Position numbers and translations under genes: made by a program
The notes under the pieces: model-generated
Databases searched by the model: none
Told to the model about the DNA's origin: nothing
The model's input: the letters and a program-made list of their open reading frames with translations, nothing else
Part shown: positions 26,347 through 36,293 of the stretch, one piece after another
Numbering within the stretch: position 1 is the stretch's first letter
Layout of the letters: every line of letters starts with the position of its first letter
Assembly (NCBI RefSeq): GCF_900218015.1
Contig: NZ_UFQQ01000013.1
Span: forward strand, 62,001 to 126,000
From: Rhodopseudomonas pentothenatexigens
GTDB taxonomy: Bacteria; Pseudomonadota; Alphaproteobacteria; Rhizobiales; Xanthobacteraceae
Length of the DNA: 64,000 nt
Direction of reading: 5' to 3'

Positions 26347-27803
26347 ACGTGCACCAGCGATACGCAACGGGCGACAGCCTGGCGGCCCGGCACGGCCTGT
26401 GGTCCGAGGAGCAGATCGATGCGGCGGCGCGGGTCCGCCGCATCGCCGAAGAGCAGGGGCTCGAAACCATCCGGTTCTCGTTCCCCGATCAGCACGGCAT
26501 CCTGCGCGGCAAGACGCTGGTGGCGTCCGAAGCGCTGAACTGCCTCGACAGCGGCGCCACCATCACCACCACGATGCTGGCGAAAGACACCTCGCACAAG
26601 ACGGTGTTTCCGGTGTTTCAGGCCGGCGGGGGCTTCGGCATGTCGGAGATGCAGGGCGGCGCCGACGTCGTCATGCTGCCCGATCCGACCACGTTCCGCG
26701 TCCTGCCCTGGGCACCGACCACCGGCTGGGTATTGTGCGATCTGTACTTCGCCGATGGCCGCCCGGTGCAGTTCGCGACCCGCGGCATCTATCGCTCGGT
26801 GCTGCAGAAGCTCGCCGACCGCGGTTACGACTACAAGGCGGGACTCGAGGTCGAATTCCACGTCTTCAAGGTCGAAGATTCCAAGATGCGGCCGGAGCAT
26901 GCCGGCCAGCCCGGCGAACCGCCGAGCGTGAGTCTCTTGTCGCACGGCTATCAGTATCTCACCGAGCAGCGCTACGACCAGATGGAGCCGGTGCTCGAAC
27001 TGATCCGCCGCGACATTCTCGCGCTCGGCTTGCCGCTGCGTTCGATCGAGGTCGAGTTCGGCCCGAGCCAGTGCGAGTTCACCTTCCAGCCGACGGTGGG
27101 GCTGCTGCCGGCCGATCTGATGGTGCTGTTCCGCGCCGCGGTGAAGCAGATCTGTCGCCGCCACGGTTATCACGCCACCTTCATGTGCCGGCCGCGGATT
27201 CCGAACGTGGTGTCGTCGGGCTGGCATCTGCACCAGTCGCTGGTGGCGCGCGACGGCGGCCGCAACGCGTTCATGTCGGATAGCGACGTGCTGTCGGATT
27301 TCGGCAGGCACTATCTGGCCGGGCTGATGACGCACGCCCGCGCCGCGACCGTGTTCACCACGCCGACCATCAACGGCTACAAGCGTTATCGTTCCTATTC
27401 GCTGGCGCCAGATCGTGCGATCTGGGGCCGCGACAATCGCGGCGTGATGCTGCGCGTAATCGGTGGGCCGGGCGACAAGGCGACGCGGATCGAGAACCGC
27501 GTCGGCGAGCCGGCCGCCAATCCGTATCTGTACATGGCGTCGCAGATCCTGTCGGGCCTCGACGGCGTCGACCGCAAGCTCGATCCGGGCCCGTCGGCGG
27601 ATACGCCTTACGAGACCAAGGCGGATCTGTTGCCGAAATCGCTGCGCGAGGCGATCTTCGCGCTGCGCGACGATCCGTTCTTCCGTACCGCGCTGGGCGA
27701 CGAATTCGTCGACTATTATACGTTCATCAAGAATGCCGAGATCGAGCGCTTCCAGGCGGAAGTCACCGAGTGGGAGCAGCGCGAGTATTTCGAGATGTTC
27801 TGA
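26343..27803 (+). CDS. Glutamine-synthetase-like gamma-glutamyl ligase
   Basis: The product is 486 residues. Glutamine synthetase signatures appear in order: GLEVEFHVF (near 165), EVEFGPSQCEF (near 235), GWHLHQSL (near 295), NGYKRYRSYSLAPDR (near 345) and RIENRVGEPAANPYL (near 385). The N-terminal half has FSFPDQHGILRGK, as in PuuA-type and aniline-type enzymes. These ligases join glutamate to an amine using ATP: PuuA acts on putrescine and AtdA1 on aniline. Coupling by ATGA overlap to a Rieske oxygenase recalls aniline catabolism, where gamma-glutamylation precedes ring oxidation. A role in amine catabolism is more likely than ammonia assimilation. Confidence 0.82.
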   Translation: MNVHQRYATGDSLAARHGLWSEEQIDAAARVRRIAEEQGLETIRFSFPDQHGILRGKTLVASEALNCLDSGATITTTMLAKDTSHKTVFPVFQAGGGFGMSEMQGGADVVMLPDPTTFRVLPWAPTTGWVLCDLYFADGRPVQFATRGIYRSVLQKLADRGYDYKAGLEVEFHVFKVEDSKMRPEHAGQPGEPPSVSLLSHGYQYLTEQRYDQMEPVLELIRRDILALGLPLRSIEVEFGPSQCEFTFQPTVGLLPADLMVLFRAAVKQICRRHGYHATFMCRPRIPNVVSSGWHLHQSLVARDGGRNAFMSDSDVLSDFGRHYLAGLMTHARAATVFTTPTINGYKRYRSYSLAPDRAIWGRDNRGVMLRVIGGPGDKATRIENRVGEPAANPYLYMASQILSGLDGVDRKLDPGPSADTPYETKADLLPKSLREAIFALRDDPFFRTALGDEFVDYYTFIKNAEIERFQAEVTEWEQREYFEMF

Positions 27804-27851
27804 GCATAACTAAACGCAAATAACAGGATCAGGCAGAGGAGAGCGAGACGG

Positions 27852-29027
27852 ATGGTGAAAAAGTTTGGGTGGCTGTGCGCAGCCGCGGCGATTTCGTTCA
27901 GTGTCGGCGCCGCGCAGGCCGACACCATCAAGGTCGGCGTGATCGGCACCATGTCGGGGCCGTACGCGCTGTTCGGCCAGAATTATAAAATGGGCATCGA
28001 CGCCTGGGTCGCCGAGCACGGCAACAAGGTCGGCGGCCACACCGTCGAGTTCGTCTATCGCGACGAGGTCTCGCCCAATCCGGCGCAGTCCAAGGCGCTG
28101 GCGCAGGAACTGATCGTCAAGGAGAAGGTGCAGTACATCGCCGGCCTGTACTTCACGCCGAACGCGATGGCGGTGGCGCCGCTGCTGCAGGAAGCCAAGG
28201 TGCCGATGGTGGTGATGAACGCCGCCACTTCGTCGATCACCGAGAAAAGCCCCTACATCGTCCGCACCTCGTTCACGATGTACCAAAACACAGTGCCGGC
28301 CGCGAAGGTCGCCAAGCAGAAGGGCGCCAAGAAGGTCGCGATCGCGGTCAGCGATTACGGTCCGGGCATCGACGCCGAGACCGCGTTCAAGAAGACCTTC
28401 GAGGCCGAAGGCGGCAGCGTGGTCGAATCCGTGCGAATGCCGCTGGCGACCACCGATTTCGGCCCGATCATGCAGCGGATCAAGGATTCGGGCGCCGACA
28501 TGATCTTCACCTTCCTGCCCGCCGGCCCGCCGACCCTCGGCTTCGTCAAGGCCTATATCGACAACGGCCTGAAGGCATCCGGCGTCAAGCTGATGTCGAC
28601 CGGCGACGTCGTCACCGAGCCCGATCTGCCGAATATCGGCGATTCCGGCATCGGCATCCTGTCGACCTATCACTATGCGGTGTCGCACGACTCGCCCGAG
28701 AACAAGGCGTTTCTGGCTCAGCTCGAAAAGGGCGGCGCCAAGCTCAGCGACGTCACCATGACGTCGGTCGCCGCCTATGACGGCGCCCGCCTGATCTACA
28801 AGATGATCGAGGCGACCGGCGGCAAGCAGGATCCCGAGAAGGCGATCGCGGCGGTCAAGGGCATGAAGTGGACCAGCCCGCGCGGCCCGGTGTCGATCGA
28901 TCCGACCACCCGCCACATCACCCAGAACGTCTATCTGCGCGAAGTGGTGAAGCAGGACGGCAAGCTGATCAACAAGGAGATCGAGACCTTCAAGGATCAG
29001 CCGGACTGGGGACTGGTTAAGCAGTAA
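27852..29027 (+). CDS. LIV-type ABC transporter substrate-binding protein
   Basis: The product is 391 residues. The signal peptide (MVKKFGWLCAAAA) is cleaved after A-Q-A near residue 23. The mature start DTIKVGVIGTMSGPYALFG is typical of the Peripla_BP_6 group. A strong AGAGGAGAG ribosome site precedes the ATG. It lies 48 bases after the ligase gene and is followed, after a repeat-bearing gap, by two permeases and two ATPases. By position it should bind the compound handled by the Rieske oxygenase and ligase. The periplasmic protein is released, with no lipobox. Confidence 0.88.
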   Translation: MVKKFGWLCAAAAISFSVGAAQADTIKVGVIGTMSGPYALFGQNYKMGIDAWVAEHGNKVGGHTVEFVYRDEVSPNPAQSKALAQELIVKEKVQYIAGLYFTPNAMAVAPLLQEAKVPMVVMNAATSSITEKSPYIVRTSFTMYQNTVPAAKVAKQKGAKKVAIAVSDYGPGIDAETAFKKTFEAEGGSVVESVRMPLATTDFGPIMQRIKDSGADMIFTFLPAGPPTLGFVKAYIDNGLKASGVKLMSTGDVVTEPDLPNIGDSGIGILSTYHYAVSHDSPENKAFLAQLEKGGAKLSDVTMTSVAAYDGARLIYKMIEATGGKQDPEKAIAAVKGMKWTSPRGPVSIDPTTRHITQNVYLREVVKQDGKLINKEIETFKDQPDWGLVKQ

Positions 29028-29148
29028 GCCGAAACTTTGGGCCCTTCGCGCTTGGTTCGTGACTTGGCGCGGAGGGCTGTTGTCGACTAGATCGGTTCAG
29101 TTCGTCGTAGAATCAGGCTGGCTGTCGGGATGGTTGCCGCGACCACCA

Positions 29149-29254
29149 CCTCATGGTGAGGAGGCGCGAAGCGCCGTCTCGAACCATGGGCCGCAAGGAA
29201 CGCGTGGCCCCATCCTTCGAGACGCCCGGCTTCGCCGGGCTCCTCAGGATGAGG
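29149..29254. repeat. Palindromic repeat, family A, copy 1
   Basis: This element lies in the 374-base gap (29028-29401) inside the transporter operon. Outer arms CCTCATGGTGAGGAG (29149-29163) and CTCCTCAGGATGAGG (29240-29254) pair with two mismatches. Inner arms CGTCTCGAACCATGG and CATCCTTCGAGACG also pair. A second copy lies at 58912. Such elements are common in Bradyrhizobium-type genomes and could form an mRNA stem that sets the ratio of binding protein to permease. The rest of the gap shows no gene. Confidence 0.75.
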
Positions 29255-29401
29255 ACACAGTGCAATGTGGAATGGGCGATAGCGCCTCGATCAATCGGTG
29301 AGGCGCTCTGGGAAAACGGCGTGAAGTCGAGTCGGGAGTGAGGTTGTGAACGCTGAATTGAATCGAACCAGATCGGCGACGTCCGCGTGGGCGGCTCTGT
29401 G

Positions 29402-30268
29402 ATGCGGACGATTCTCGGAATCCTGCCGGACGCTCTCGCCTACGGCATGGTGCTGTTCACGATCTCGATCGGCCTGTCGATCATGATGGGCCTGATGCGC
29501 GTGGTCAATCTCGCCCACGGCGCGTTCGCGATGATCGGCGGCTACTTTGCCTCGTTCGCGCTGACCTCGCTCGGCGTGTCCTACCCGATCGCGATCCTGA
29601 TCGCGGTGATCGGCGCGGTCGTGATCTCGGTGCCGTTCGAGTTTCTGCTGTATCGGCGGATCTATCGCCGCTCCGACGAACTGACCCAGATCCTGCTGAC
29701 GATCGGCATCACCTTCTTCATCGTCGGCATCGCCAACTACATCTTCGGCCCGACCTCGAAGCCGATCCCGCTCCCGGAGATGCTGAAAGGGCCGTTCGAT
29801 CTCGGCTTCCGCATGATTCCGGCGCACCGGCTGTTCGTGATCGGCTGCGGCGTCGTCACCGCGGTGGCGCTGTGGCTGATGATCGAGAAGACCGAGTTCG
29901 GCGTGCGGCTGCGCGCGGCGGTCGACAACGGCGACATGGCCGAGGCGCTCGGCATCCGCACCCAGATCGTCTATTCGGCGACCTTCGCGCTCGCGGTCGG
30001 GCTCGCCGCATTCGGCGGCGTGGTCGGTGCCGAGCTGTTGCCGGTCGAGCCGTTCTACGCGCTGCGCTACATGGTGACGTTCCTGGTCGTGGTCTCGGTC
30101 GGCGGCGCGGGTTCGGTGACCGGCGCGATGGCGGCGTCGCTGCTGCTCGGCCTCGCCGACACCACCGGCAAATATCTGGCGCCGGAGTTCGGCGAGTTCT
30201 TCTTCTATGTCGCGGTGATCGTGATCGTCTACGTGTTCCCCCACGGCCTGTTCGGAAAGGCGCACTAA
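29402..30268 (+). CDS. LIV-type ABC transporter permease (LivH-like)
   Basis: The product is 288 residues. The ATG at 29402 is preferred to a GTG 15 bases upstream, since the family begins at MRTILGILPDA-type sequence; neither has a strong ribosome site. About eight hydrophobic helices are seen, with the LivH signature MMGLMRVVNLAHGAFAMIGG near residue 25 and the coupling region ALGIRTQIVYSATFALAVG. It pairs with the LivM-like permease, whose start lies two bases after its stop. Confidence 0.87.
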   Translation: MRTILGILPDALAYGMVLFTISIGLSIMMGLMRVVNLAHGAFAMIGGYFASFALTSLGVSYPIAILIAVIGAVVISVPFEFLLYRRIYRRSDELTQILLTIGITFFIVGIANYIFGPTSKPIPLPEMLKGPFDLGFRMIPAHRLFVIGCGVVTAVALWLMIEKTEFGVRLRAAVDNGDMAEALGIRTQIVYSATFALAVGLAAFGGVVGAELLPVEPFYALRYMVTFLVVVSVGGAGSVTGAMAASLLLGLADTTGKYLAPEFGEFFFYVAVIVIVYVFPHGLFGKAH

Positions 30269-30270
30269 AG

Positions 30271-31269
30271 ATGGCGACCTTGTCCGTCACCGCAGCGCCC
30301 TCGGCCTGGGCCGGTCTCCGCAACGACCTGATCGCCGCCGCGGTGATCGCCGTGCTCGGGGCGATCGGGTATTTCGTCTATCCCGACGATCTCGCCTTTC
30401 TGATCCGCGTGATCGGTCTGGCATTCCTGGTGATCTCGCTCGATCTCGTCACCGGCTATTGTGGTGTAGCCACCCTCGGCCATGCGGCGCTGTTCGGAGT
30501 CGGTGCCTATGCGGCCGGCAATTTCTGTCTCGCAGGCGTCACCGATCCGATCCTGATGCTGCTGATCGGCGCGCTCGCCGGCACCGCGACCGGGCTCGTC
30601 TCCGGCCTGTTGGTGACGCGCTTCCGCGGCCTGCCGCAACTGGTGCTGTCGATCGCGTTCGGACAGCTCGTCGCCGCGCTCGCCAACAAATTGTCGTCGA
30701 TCACCGGTGGCAGCGACGGCCTGGCCGGCATCTCCCCGGGGCCGGTGTTCGGCATCTTCAACTTCGATATGTTCGGCCGCACCGGCTACGTGTTCTCGGT
30801 GATCGTTCTGCTGATCACGATGGTGACGCTGCTCCGGTTCGGCCGTTCGCCGTTCGCGTTGATGTGCCGCGCCATCAAGGACGACACGCTGCGGACGCGG
30901 ATGATCGGCGTCTCGGTGTACCCGCGGCTGGTGGTGATGTACTGCGCGGCCGGCGCGGTCGCCGGGCTCGGCGGGGCGCTGACCGCCATCAACACCGGCG
31001 TGGTCGGGCTCGACAGCGTCAGCTTCGAGCGCTCGGCCGAAGCGCTGATCATGCTGATCCTCGGCGGCGCCGGCAATCTGTGGGGGGCGCTGATCGGTGC
31101 CATCCTGTTCGAGCTGTTCCACCACTACGTCTCGACCGCCAGCCCGTTCCACTGGATGATCCTGGTCGGCGTACTGCTGATCGTGGTGGTGCTGTTCTTC
31201 CCCAAGGGGCTGGTCAACGAGGTGACCCGGCGGATCGGCGATTTCAGGCAGGCGAGGGCCGCGCGATGA
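30271..31269 (+). CDS. LIV-type ABC transporter permease (LivM-like)
   Basis: The product is 332 residues, with about nine to ten hydrophobic helices. The LivM motif [20 protein letters not shown] is near residue 60. A conserved cytoplasmic loop has [19 protein letters not shown], which docks on the ATPases. It starts two bases after the LivH-like stop and its own stop overlaps the next start (ATGA at 31266-31269), so the membrane and ATPase parts are coupled in translation. Confidence 0.87.
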   Translation: MATLSVTAAPSAWAGLRNDLIAAAVIAVLGAIGYFVYPDDLAFLIRVIGLAFLVISLDLVTGYCGVATLGHAALFGVGAYAAGNFCLAGVTDPILMLLIGALAGTATGLVSGLLVTRFRGLPQLVLSIAFGQLVAALANKLSSITGGSDGLAGISPGPVFGIFNFDMFGRTGYVFSVIVLLITMVTLLRFGRSPFALMCRAIKDDTLRTRMIGVSVYPRLVVMYCAAGAVAGLGGALTAINTGVVGLDSVSFERSAEALIMLILGGAGNLWGALIGAILFELFHHYVSTASPFHWMILVGVLLIVVVLFFPKGLVNEVTRRIGDFRQARAAR

Positions 31270-32030
31270 CCACCCTGCTCGAAGTCCAGCGCCTGTCGAA
31301 ATCGTTCGGCGGCCTGCGCGTCACCGACGACGTCTCTTTCACGCTGTCGAGCGGTGACCGGGTCGCGCTGATCGGCCCGAACGGCGCCGGCAAGACCACG
31401 CTGGTCAATCAGCTTTCCGGAGATCTGGCGCCGTCGGACGGCCGCATCCTGCTGGCGGGCGAGGACGTCACCACCGCGTCGATCCCCGAGCGTGTCCGCG
31501 GCGGCTTGGTCCGCACCTTCCAGGTGACGCGGCTGTTCACAAGCCTCACGGTGGCCGAGAACGTCGCGCTCGCCGTGATGCAACGCCGCGGCCTGACCAG
31601 GCGGATGTTCTCCTCGGTGATGGACAAGGCCGACGTCCGCGACGAGTGGCAGAGCGTGCTCAGCCTGCTCGGCATCGGCCATCTGGCGGCGACGCCGGTG
31701 ACCAAGCTGGCTTACGGCCAGCAGCGGCTGCTCGATCTGGCGATCGGTCTCGCCATGAAGCCGCGTGTGCTGGTGCTCGACGAGCCTGCCGCCGGCGTGC
31801 CGCACGACGAGTCGCCGCGGATTCTCGAAGCGATCGGCCGGATGTCGCCGGAGATCGCGATCCTGATGATCGAGCACGACATGGATCTGGTGTTCAAATT
31901 CGCAAAGCGCGTGCTGGTGCTGGCGAACGGCGCGCTGATCTTCGAAGGCACCCCCGCCGAGGTGAAGGAAAACGACGCCGTCCGTGCGGCCTATCTGGGA
32001 AACTATGCCGATGCCCGCCGCGCGTCTTGA
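31266..32030 (+). CDS. LIV-type ABC transporter ATP-binding protein (LivG-like)
   Basis: The product is 254 residues. Walker A is GPNGAGKTT near 38 and the Q-loop is in [17 protein letters not shown]. The signature region reads KLAYGQQR, the usual LivG variant of LSGG. Walker B is [12 protein letters not shown], with H-loop IEHDMD. It pairs with the LivF-like subunit, whose start lies inside its 3' end. Confidence 0.88.
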   Translation: MTTLLEVQRLSKSFGGLRVTDDVSFTLSSGDRVALIGPNGAGKTTLVNQLSGDLAPSDGRILLAGEDVTTASIPERVRGGLVRTFQVTRLFTSLTVAENVALAVMQRRGLTRRMFSSVMDKADVRDEWQSVLSLLGIGHLAATPVTKLAYGQQRLLDLAIGLAMKPRVLVLDEPAAGVPHDESPRILEAIGRMSPEIAILMIEHDMDLVFKFAKRVLVLANGALIFEGTPAEVKENDAVRAAYLGNYADARRAS

Positions 32031-32724
32031 CGTCGAAGGCCTCAGCGCCGGCTACGGCTCGGTGAGCATTCTGAGCGACATCGGCTTTTCGGTGCCGGCC
32101 GGTGGACGGCTCACCGTGCTCGGCCGCAATGGCGTCGGCAAGACCACGCTGCTGGCGACGCTGATGGGACTGACCACCCACAAGGGCGGCTCGGTGCGCG
32201 TCGGCGAGCGCGACGTCACCGGGCTGAAGACCTTCGCCCGCGCCGCCGCCGGGCTCGGCTACGTGCCGCAGACCCGCGACATCTTCCGCTCGCTCACTGT
32301 CGAAGAGAATCTGTTCACCGGCCTCAAAGGCCGGCCGCGAACCGAACTCGAGTCGGTGTACGCGATGTTCCCGCGCCTCGCCGAGCGGCGCAACCACGGC
32401 GGCATGCAGCTCTCGGGCGGCGAGCAGCAGATGCTGTCGCTGGCGCGCACGCTGCTCGGCAAGCCGAGCGTGCTGCTGCTCGACGAGCCGCTCGAAGGCC
32501 TCGCGCCGGTGATCTGCGATCAACTGATGGAAACCATCGTCAAGCTGGCACAGTCCGGGGAGATGACGGTGGTGCTGGTCGAACAGCAGATCGAGCGCGC
32601 GCTCGATTTTGCTGACGATGTGCTGGTGGTCGAGCGCGGCCGTATCGTCTGGCGCGGCCGGGCGGCCGAGTTCAGGGCCGATCGCGAATTGGCCGACCGG
32701 CTGCTCGGTGTCGGCATCGGCTGA
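32005..32724 (+). CDS. LIV-type ABC transporter ATP-binding protein (LivF-like)
   Basis: The product is 239 residues. Two ATGs, at 32005 and 32011, are possible; the first is six bases after GGGA and overlaps the LivG-like gene by 26 bases. Walker A is GRNGVGKTT, signature LSGGEQQM, Walker B VLLLDEPLEGLAP and H-loop VEQQ, the usual LivF form. It ends the catabolic operon. The bacteriophytochrome gene converges on it, only 19 bases away. Confidence 0.87.
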   Translation: MPMPAARLDVEGLSAGYGSVSILSDIGFSVPAGGRLTVLGRNGVGKTTLLATLMGLTTHKGGSVRVGERDVTGLKTFARAAAGLGYVPQTRDIFRSLTVEENLFTGLKGRPRTELESVYAMFPRLAERRNHGGMQLSGGEQQMLSLARTLLGKPSVLLLDEPLEGLAPVICDQLMETIVKLAQSGEMTVVLVEQQIERALDFADDVLVVERGRIVWRGRAAEFRADRELADRLLGVGIG

Positions 32725-32743
32725 GGACGCGGCGGGAAGCCCG

Positions 32744-35281
32744 TCAGCCGCGGTCGTCGAGCATCGCCGCCAGGGCGCCGCGCAGCGACTCGATCGAATA
32801 TGGCTTGCGCACGATCGGCAGGTCGCGCATGCGCTCCGGAATCATCGCGGTGTCGCCGTAGCCGGTTGCAAACATGAACGGGATGCCGAGCCGTTCGAGT
32901 TCGTCGGCGACGGGCAGTGAGCTGCCGCTGCCGAGATTGACGTCGAGGATCGCCAGAGTCGGCGGCTGCTGCATGATCGTCAGCAGCGCCTCTTCGGCGG
33001 ACGCCACCGAGATCACCGACCTGGCCCCGATAGCCCCGAGCATTTCCTCGGCATCGAGCGCGATCACGAGCTGATCTTCGACCAGCAGGATCGCCGCGTT
33101 GGCGATGTTCAGCGTGCTGCTGTCGCCGCTTGCACTGTTCGGCTGCGGACTCGAGGGCCGCTGCAGCGACTCGGTGACGAACTGACCGGGAATACCGAGT
33201 CTCGCGACGACGCCGCCTGGCGCGTAGTCGATCTCGCTCCAGCCGCCGAGGTCGAACGGAATGCTGCGGCTGAGCAGCACGGTGCCGAAGCCCTGCCGGG
33301 TCGGCGGCCGGACCGGCGGGCCGCCTGTCTCGGCCCATTCGACGTCGCAGCGGCCATCGGCGCGCGCCGTCCATGTCACCTTCAGCCGGCCCGACGAGCG
33401 CGACAGTGCGCCGTACTTCGCCGCGTTGGTCGCCAGTTCGTGCAGCACCAGCGCCATCACCGAATAGGCGCGGGAATCCAGACCGACGTCGGGACCGTCC
33501 AGCACGATCTGGGCGGCGGGGTAAGGCGACAGCTCGGCGCGGATCAGATCGAGTAGCGCGCCGCCGCCGTCGGATCGCACCACCTGATCGTGCGCGAAAG
33601 ACAGCGCCATGATCCGCCCGCGCAGCGCCGAAGCGAATTCCTCCAACGACTTGCCTTCGCCGGCAGGCTGGTTCACCAGCGACTTGATCAGCGCCAGGAT
33701 GTTCTTGACGCGGTGGTTCAGTTCCTCGTTGAGGACGCGCTGGCGCACCTCGGCCTTCTTGCGCTCCGCCGAGAGAATTTCGCTTTGCCGCAGCAGCACT
33801 TCGCGCAAGCCGACCTGGATGGTCGCCGCGGTGTCGCGATCATCCGCGTTCCACGGGATCGACTGACCCTCGACCTGCTCCTTCCAGATCGCAAAGCTCT
33901 TGCGAGGCGTCAGACGGTCGCCGAGCGGCCCGGCCTCGTAGGTCTTGTTTGGATCGCCTGCCCAGTTCAGCGTCTGCACCTGCTCCTTGCGGAAGAACAG
34001 CAAGTAATCACCGGCGGTCTGCGACAGCGGGATTGCCAGCATGCCGGCGGCCGCCCCCGCATAGTCGCTCGCCGCCACGATCCTGTCGGCCAAAGCGTGG
34101 GTGGCGACGATCTCGTTTCCGGCACGGCCGGTGAGCAGATACATGATCGACGGCAGCGCGTTGGCCGGCGGCGTCGAACCGTGCGCGGTCCAAACGCCGT
34201 TCATCCACAGGCCGACGCCGTCGCTCGGAATCAGGTCGGCGATACGCGTGAGGTTGGCGCGCAGAAAGTCGTCGACCGAGGCATCGAACGACATCTGGCT
34301 GGTCAGCGCGTCGAGCGTCCGGCGGGTGCGCAGCGAGGCCTGGAAGCGGCGCTGGTGATGGACGGCGGTGAAATGCAGCGAGAAGAAGTCGGCGAACATT
34401 TCGGCCGCGACACGCTGCGCCATCGGCACCACGCGCGGTTCGTAGTGATGGCAGGCGATCAGGCCCCACAGCGTGCCGTCGATGATGATCGACAGCGACA
34501 TCGAGGCGCTGACGCCCATGTTGCGCAGATATTCGAGGTGGATCGGCGACACGCTGCGCAGATGCGCGAACGACAGATCGAGCGCGGCGCCGGAGGCATC
34601 GCGCTCCGGCACGATCCGGCTGCTGTCGCCGCGGGAATCCGAGATCACGCGGATCGCATTCTTCAGATACAGTAGCCGCGCCTGCTGCGGGATGTCGGAA
34701 GCCGGAAAATGCTGCCCGAGGAAGCTCTCGAGGTCGCCGCGCTTGGCCTCGCCGATCACCTCGCCGGAGCCGTCGGCGGCAAAGCGATACATCATCACCC
34801 GGTGATAGCCGAGCATGGCCTGCAGATAGCGCGGCACCCGCGCCGCCATCTCGTCCAGCGACTTCAGCTCCTTGGTACGCGCGATGATCTGCCGCGTCAG
34901 CCGCAGCGGGTTGTCGGCATGGTCGGCGGCCGCGGGCTCGAATTCGATGATCGAGGTGCCGTCGTGATGATGCAGAGAGATGTCGAAGGCGCGGCCGGTG
35001 CCGCCGTCCCGCCAGCCGAAGATCAGCGCCGGTCGTTTCGGGTCGGATGCCTGCGCCAGAGCGTTGCGCAGCGTGTGAGCCTCGGTCTCGCCGAAGTAGT
35101 CGGCCAGCAGCTCGCCGACCCGCGGCGTCTCGCGGCCCAGAATGGCGCCGGCGTTTTCCGAGATGCGCGTGATCCGCACCGCTTGCGAGTCGCACGCCAG
35201 CAGGCAGCCGCGCGGCTGAATGCTTCCGGGAATGTGGATCGGTTCGCGATCGCAGGAGGTGAGATCGACCTTATGCGGCAC
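32744..35281 (-). CDS. bphP: Bacteriophytochrome: PAS-GAF-PHY, HWE histidine kinase, receiver
   Basis: The product is 845 residues. The N-terminal Cys10 in TSCDREPIHIPGSIQPRG matches the biliverdin-binding cysteine of bacterial phytochromes. PAS (about 15-115) is followed by GAF (about 135-300) with PASDIP (Asp196), His248 and ACHHY (His279), then PHY (about 310-500) with the tongue PRKSFAIWKE. The kinase is HWE type (LNHRVKN, His523; HELATNAAKYGALS), and a C-terminal receiver follows (Asp780 in LAILDVNLG). It should be a red/far-red light-switched kinase. No heme oxygenase is next to it. Two Crp/Fnr-like genes lie beyond its start. Confidence 0.93.
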   Translation of the reverse strand: MPHKVDLTSCDREPIHIPGSIQPRGCLLACDSQAVRITRISENAGAILGRETPRVGELLADYFGETEAHTLRNALAQASDPKRPALIFGWRDGGTGRAFDISLHHHDGTSIIEFEPAAADHADNPLRLTRQIIARTKELKSLDEMAARVPRYLQAMLGYHRVMMYRFAADGSGEVIGEAKRGDLESFLGQHFPASDIPQQARLLYLKNAIRVISDSRGDSSRIVPERDASGAALDLSFAHLRSVSPIHLEYLRNMGVSASMSLSIIIDGTLWGLIACHHYEPRVVPMAQRVAAEMFADFFSLHFTAVHHQRRFQASLRTRRTLDALTSQMSFDASVDDFLRANLTRIADLIPSDGVGLWMNGVWTAHGSTPPANALPSIMYLLTGRAGNEIVATHALADRIVAASDYAGAAAGMLAIPLSQTAGDYLLFFRKEQVQTLNWAGDPNKTYEAGPLGDRLTPRKSFAIWKEQVEGQSIPWNADDRDTAATIQVGLREVLLRQSEILSAERKKAEVRQRVLNEELNHRVKNILALIKSLVNQPAGEGKSLEEFASALRGRIMALSFAHDQVVRSDGGGALLDLIRAELSPYPAAQIVLDGPDVGLDSRAYSVMALVLHELATNAAKYGALSRSSGRLKVTWTARADGRCDVEWAETGGPPVRPPTRQGFGTVLLSRSIPFDLGGWSEIDYAPGGVVARLGIPGQFVTESLQRPSSPQPNSASGDSSTLNIANAAILLVEDQLVIALDAEEMLGAIGARSVISVASAEEALLTIMQQPPTLAILDVNLGSGSSLPVADELERLGIPFMFATGYGDTAMIPERMRDLPIVRKPYSIESLRGALAAMLDDRG

Positions 35282-35536
35282 GTCGTGCCCCCCGCGAAGC
35301 CGCGGCGCACGCTGCTACACGCCCGATCTCTCGGGAGCGATGAGCAGAGACGGTCGTCGATAGGATCGTTGCACCTGCAGCCAATGGAAACCTTACGGGT
35401 GGGGGGAAGCGAGCCGACGACAAGCCGTCCACCCGGCTAGAGGCTGAGACACTCGCAACGTGCCTCGCTGGACGCTGGAACCAATCTAGCCCCGGTAGGT
35501 TATTTGTTCCGTTCACTAGTAGACAGAGGAACAGCC

Positions 35537-36277
35537 GTGATCGCCGGTTCTGAAAGGCCGAACAACAATTTGTTGCGAGCATTGAGCCTGAGCGATTTCG
35601 AGCTCCTGCGTCCGCATCTGAGGTGCGAGACCCGCGCGGCCGGAGATCTTTTGTATCGCCCCGGCGATCACGTCGGCAGCGCGTTCTTTCCGTGCGGGCC
35701 AAGCCTGGTCTCCTATGAAGTGACCGATGGCGACGGCCGCGGCGTCGAGACCGTGCTGGTCGGGCGCGAGGGCGCGGTCGGCGGCATCGTCAGTTCCGGT
35801 TTCCTGCCGGCGTACTGCCTGATCGTCGTCAAGTTCGAGGGGCCGTTCGTCCGCGTGCCGATCCTCAACATCCAGGCCGCCAAGGATCGTTCGCCGAGCT
35901 TCAAGGCGATGTTCGCACGCTACGCCGACTGCCTGATGGCGCAGATGTTCCAATCGACCGCGTGCAACGCGATCCATTCGATCGAGCAGCGCACAGCGAA
36001 ATGGATCGCTGCAGCGATGGACCGGACCGGCGACACGACGGTGCCGCTCACTCACGAACAGCTCGCGGCGATGATGGGGGTCGGCCGCAGCTACACCAGC
36101 CGCGTGCTGCAGGCATTTCGCCAGGAGGGCATCCTCACCACGCGGCGCGGCGCGCTGATCGTCGACGATGCCGACAAGCTGCGGATGCGTGCCTGCCGCT
36201 GCAACGACGCGGTGAAGGAGCATTTCGACGTGGTGCTGCGCGGCGTCTATCCGGAGCCGGACGACGCCGCCGCGTAA
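35537..36277 (+). CDS. Crp/Fnr-family regulator A
   Basis: The product is 246 residues. The GTG at 35537 is chosen because AGAGGA lies six bases upstream; a TTG reading further up lacks a ribosome site. The N-terminal cyclic-nucleotide-like barrel (about 20-130) has GDLLYRPGDHVGSAFFPCGP. The C-terminal winged helix (about 150-225) has LTHEQLAAMMGVGRSYTSRVL. The four FNR iron-sulfur cysteines are absent, so it does not sense oxygen that way. The C-terminus has a CRCND motif. It is divergent from the bacteriophytochrome and converges with regulator B. Relatives act in stress or light responses; the target is unknown. Confidence 0.85.
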   Translation: MIAGSERPNNNLLRALSLSDFELLRPHLRCETRAAGDLLYRPGDHVGSAFFPCGPSLVSYEVTDGDGRGVETVLVGREGAVGGIVSSGFLPAYCLIVVKFEGPFVRVPILNIQAAKDRSPSFKAMFARYADCLMAQMFQSTACNAIHSIEQRTAKWIAAAMDRTGDTTVPLTHEQLAAMMGVGRSYTSRVLQAFRQEGILTTRRGALIVDDADKLRMRACRCNDAVKEHFDVVLRGVYPEPDDAAA

Positions 36278-36293
36278 CTTTTGCCGGATGACG

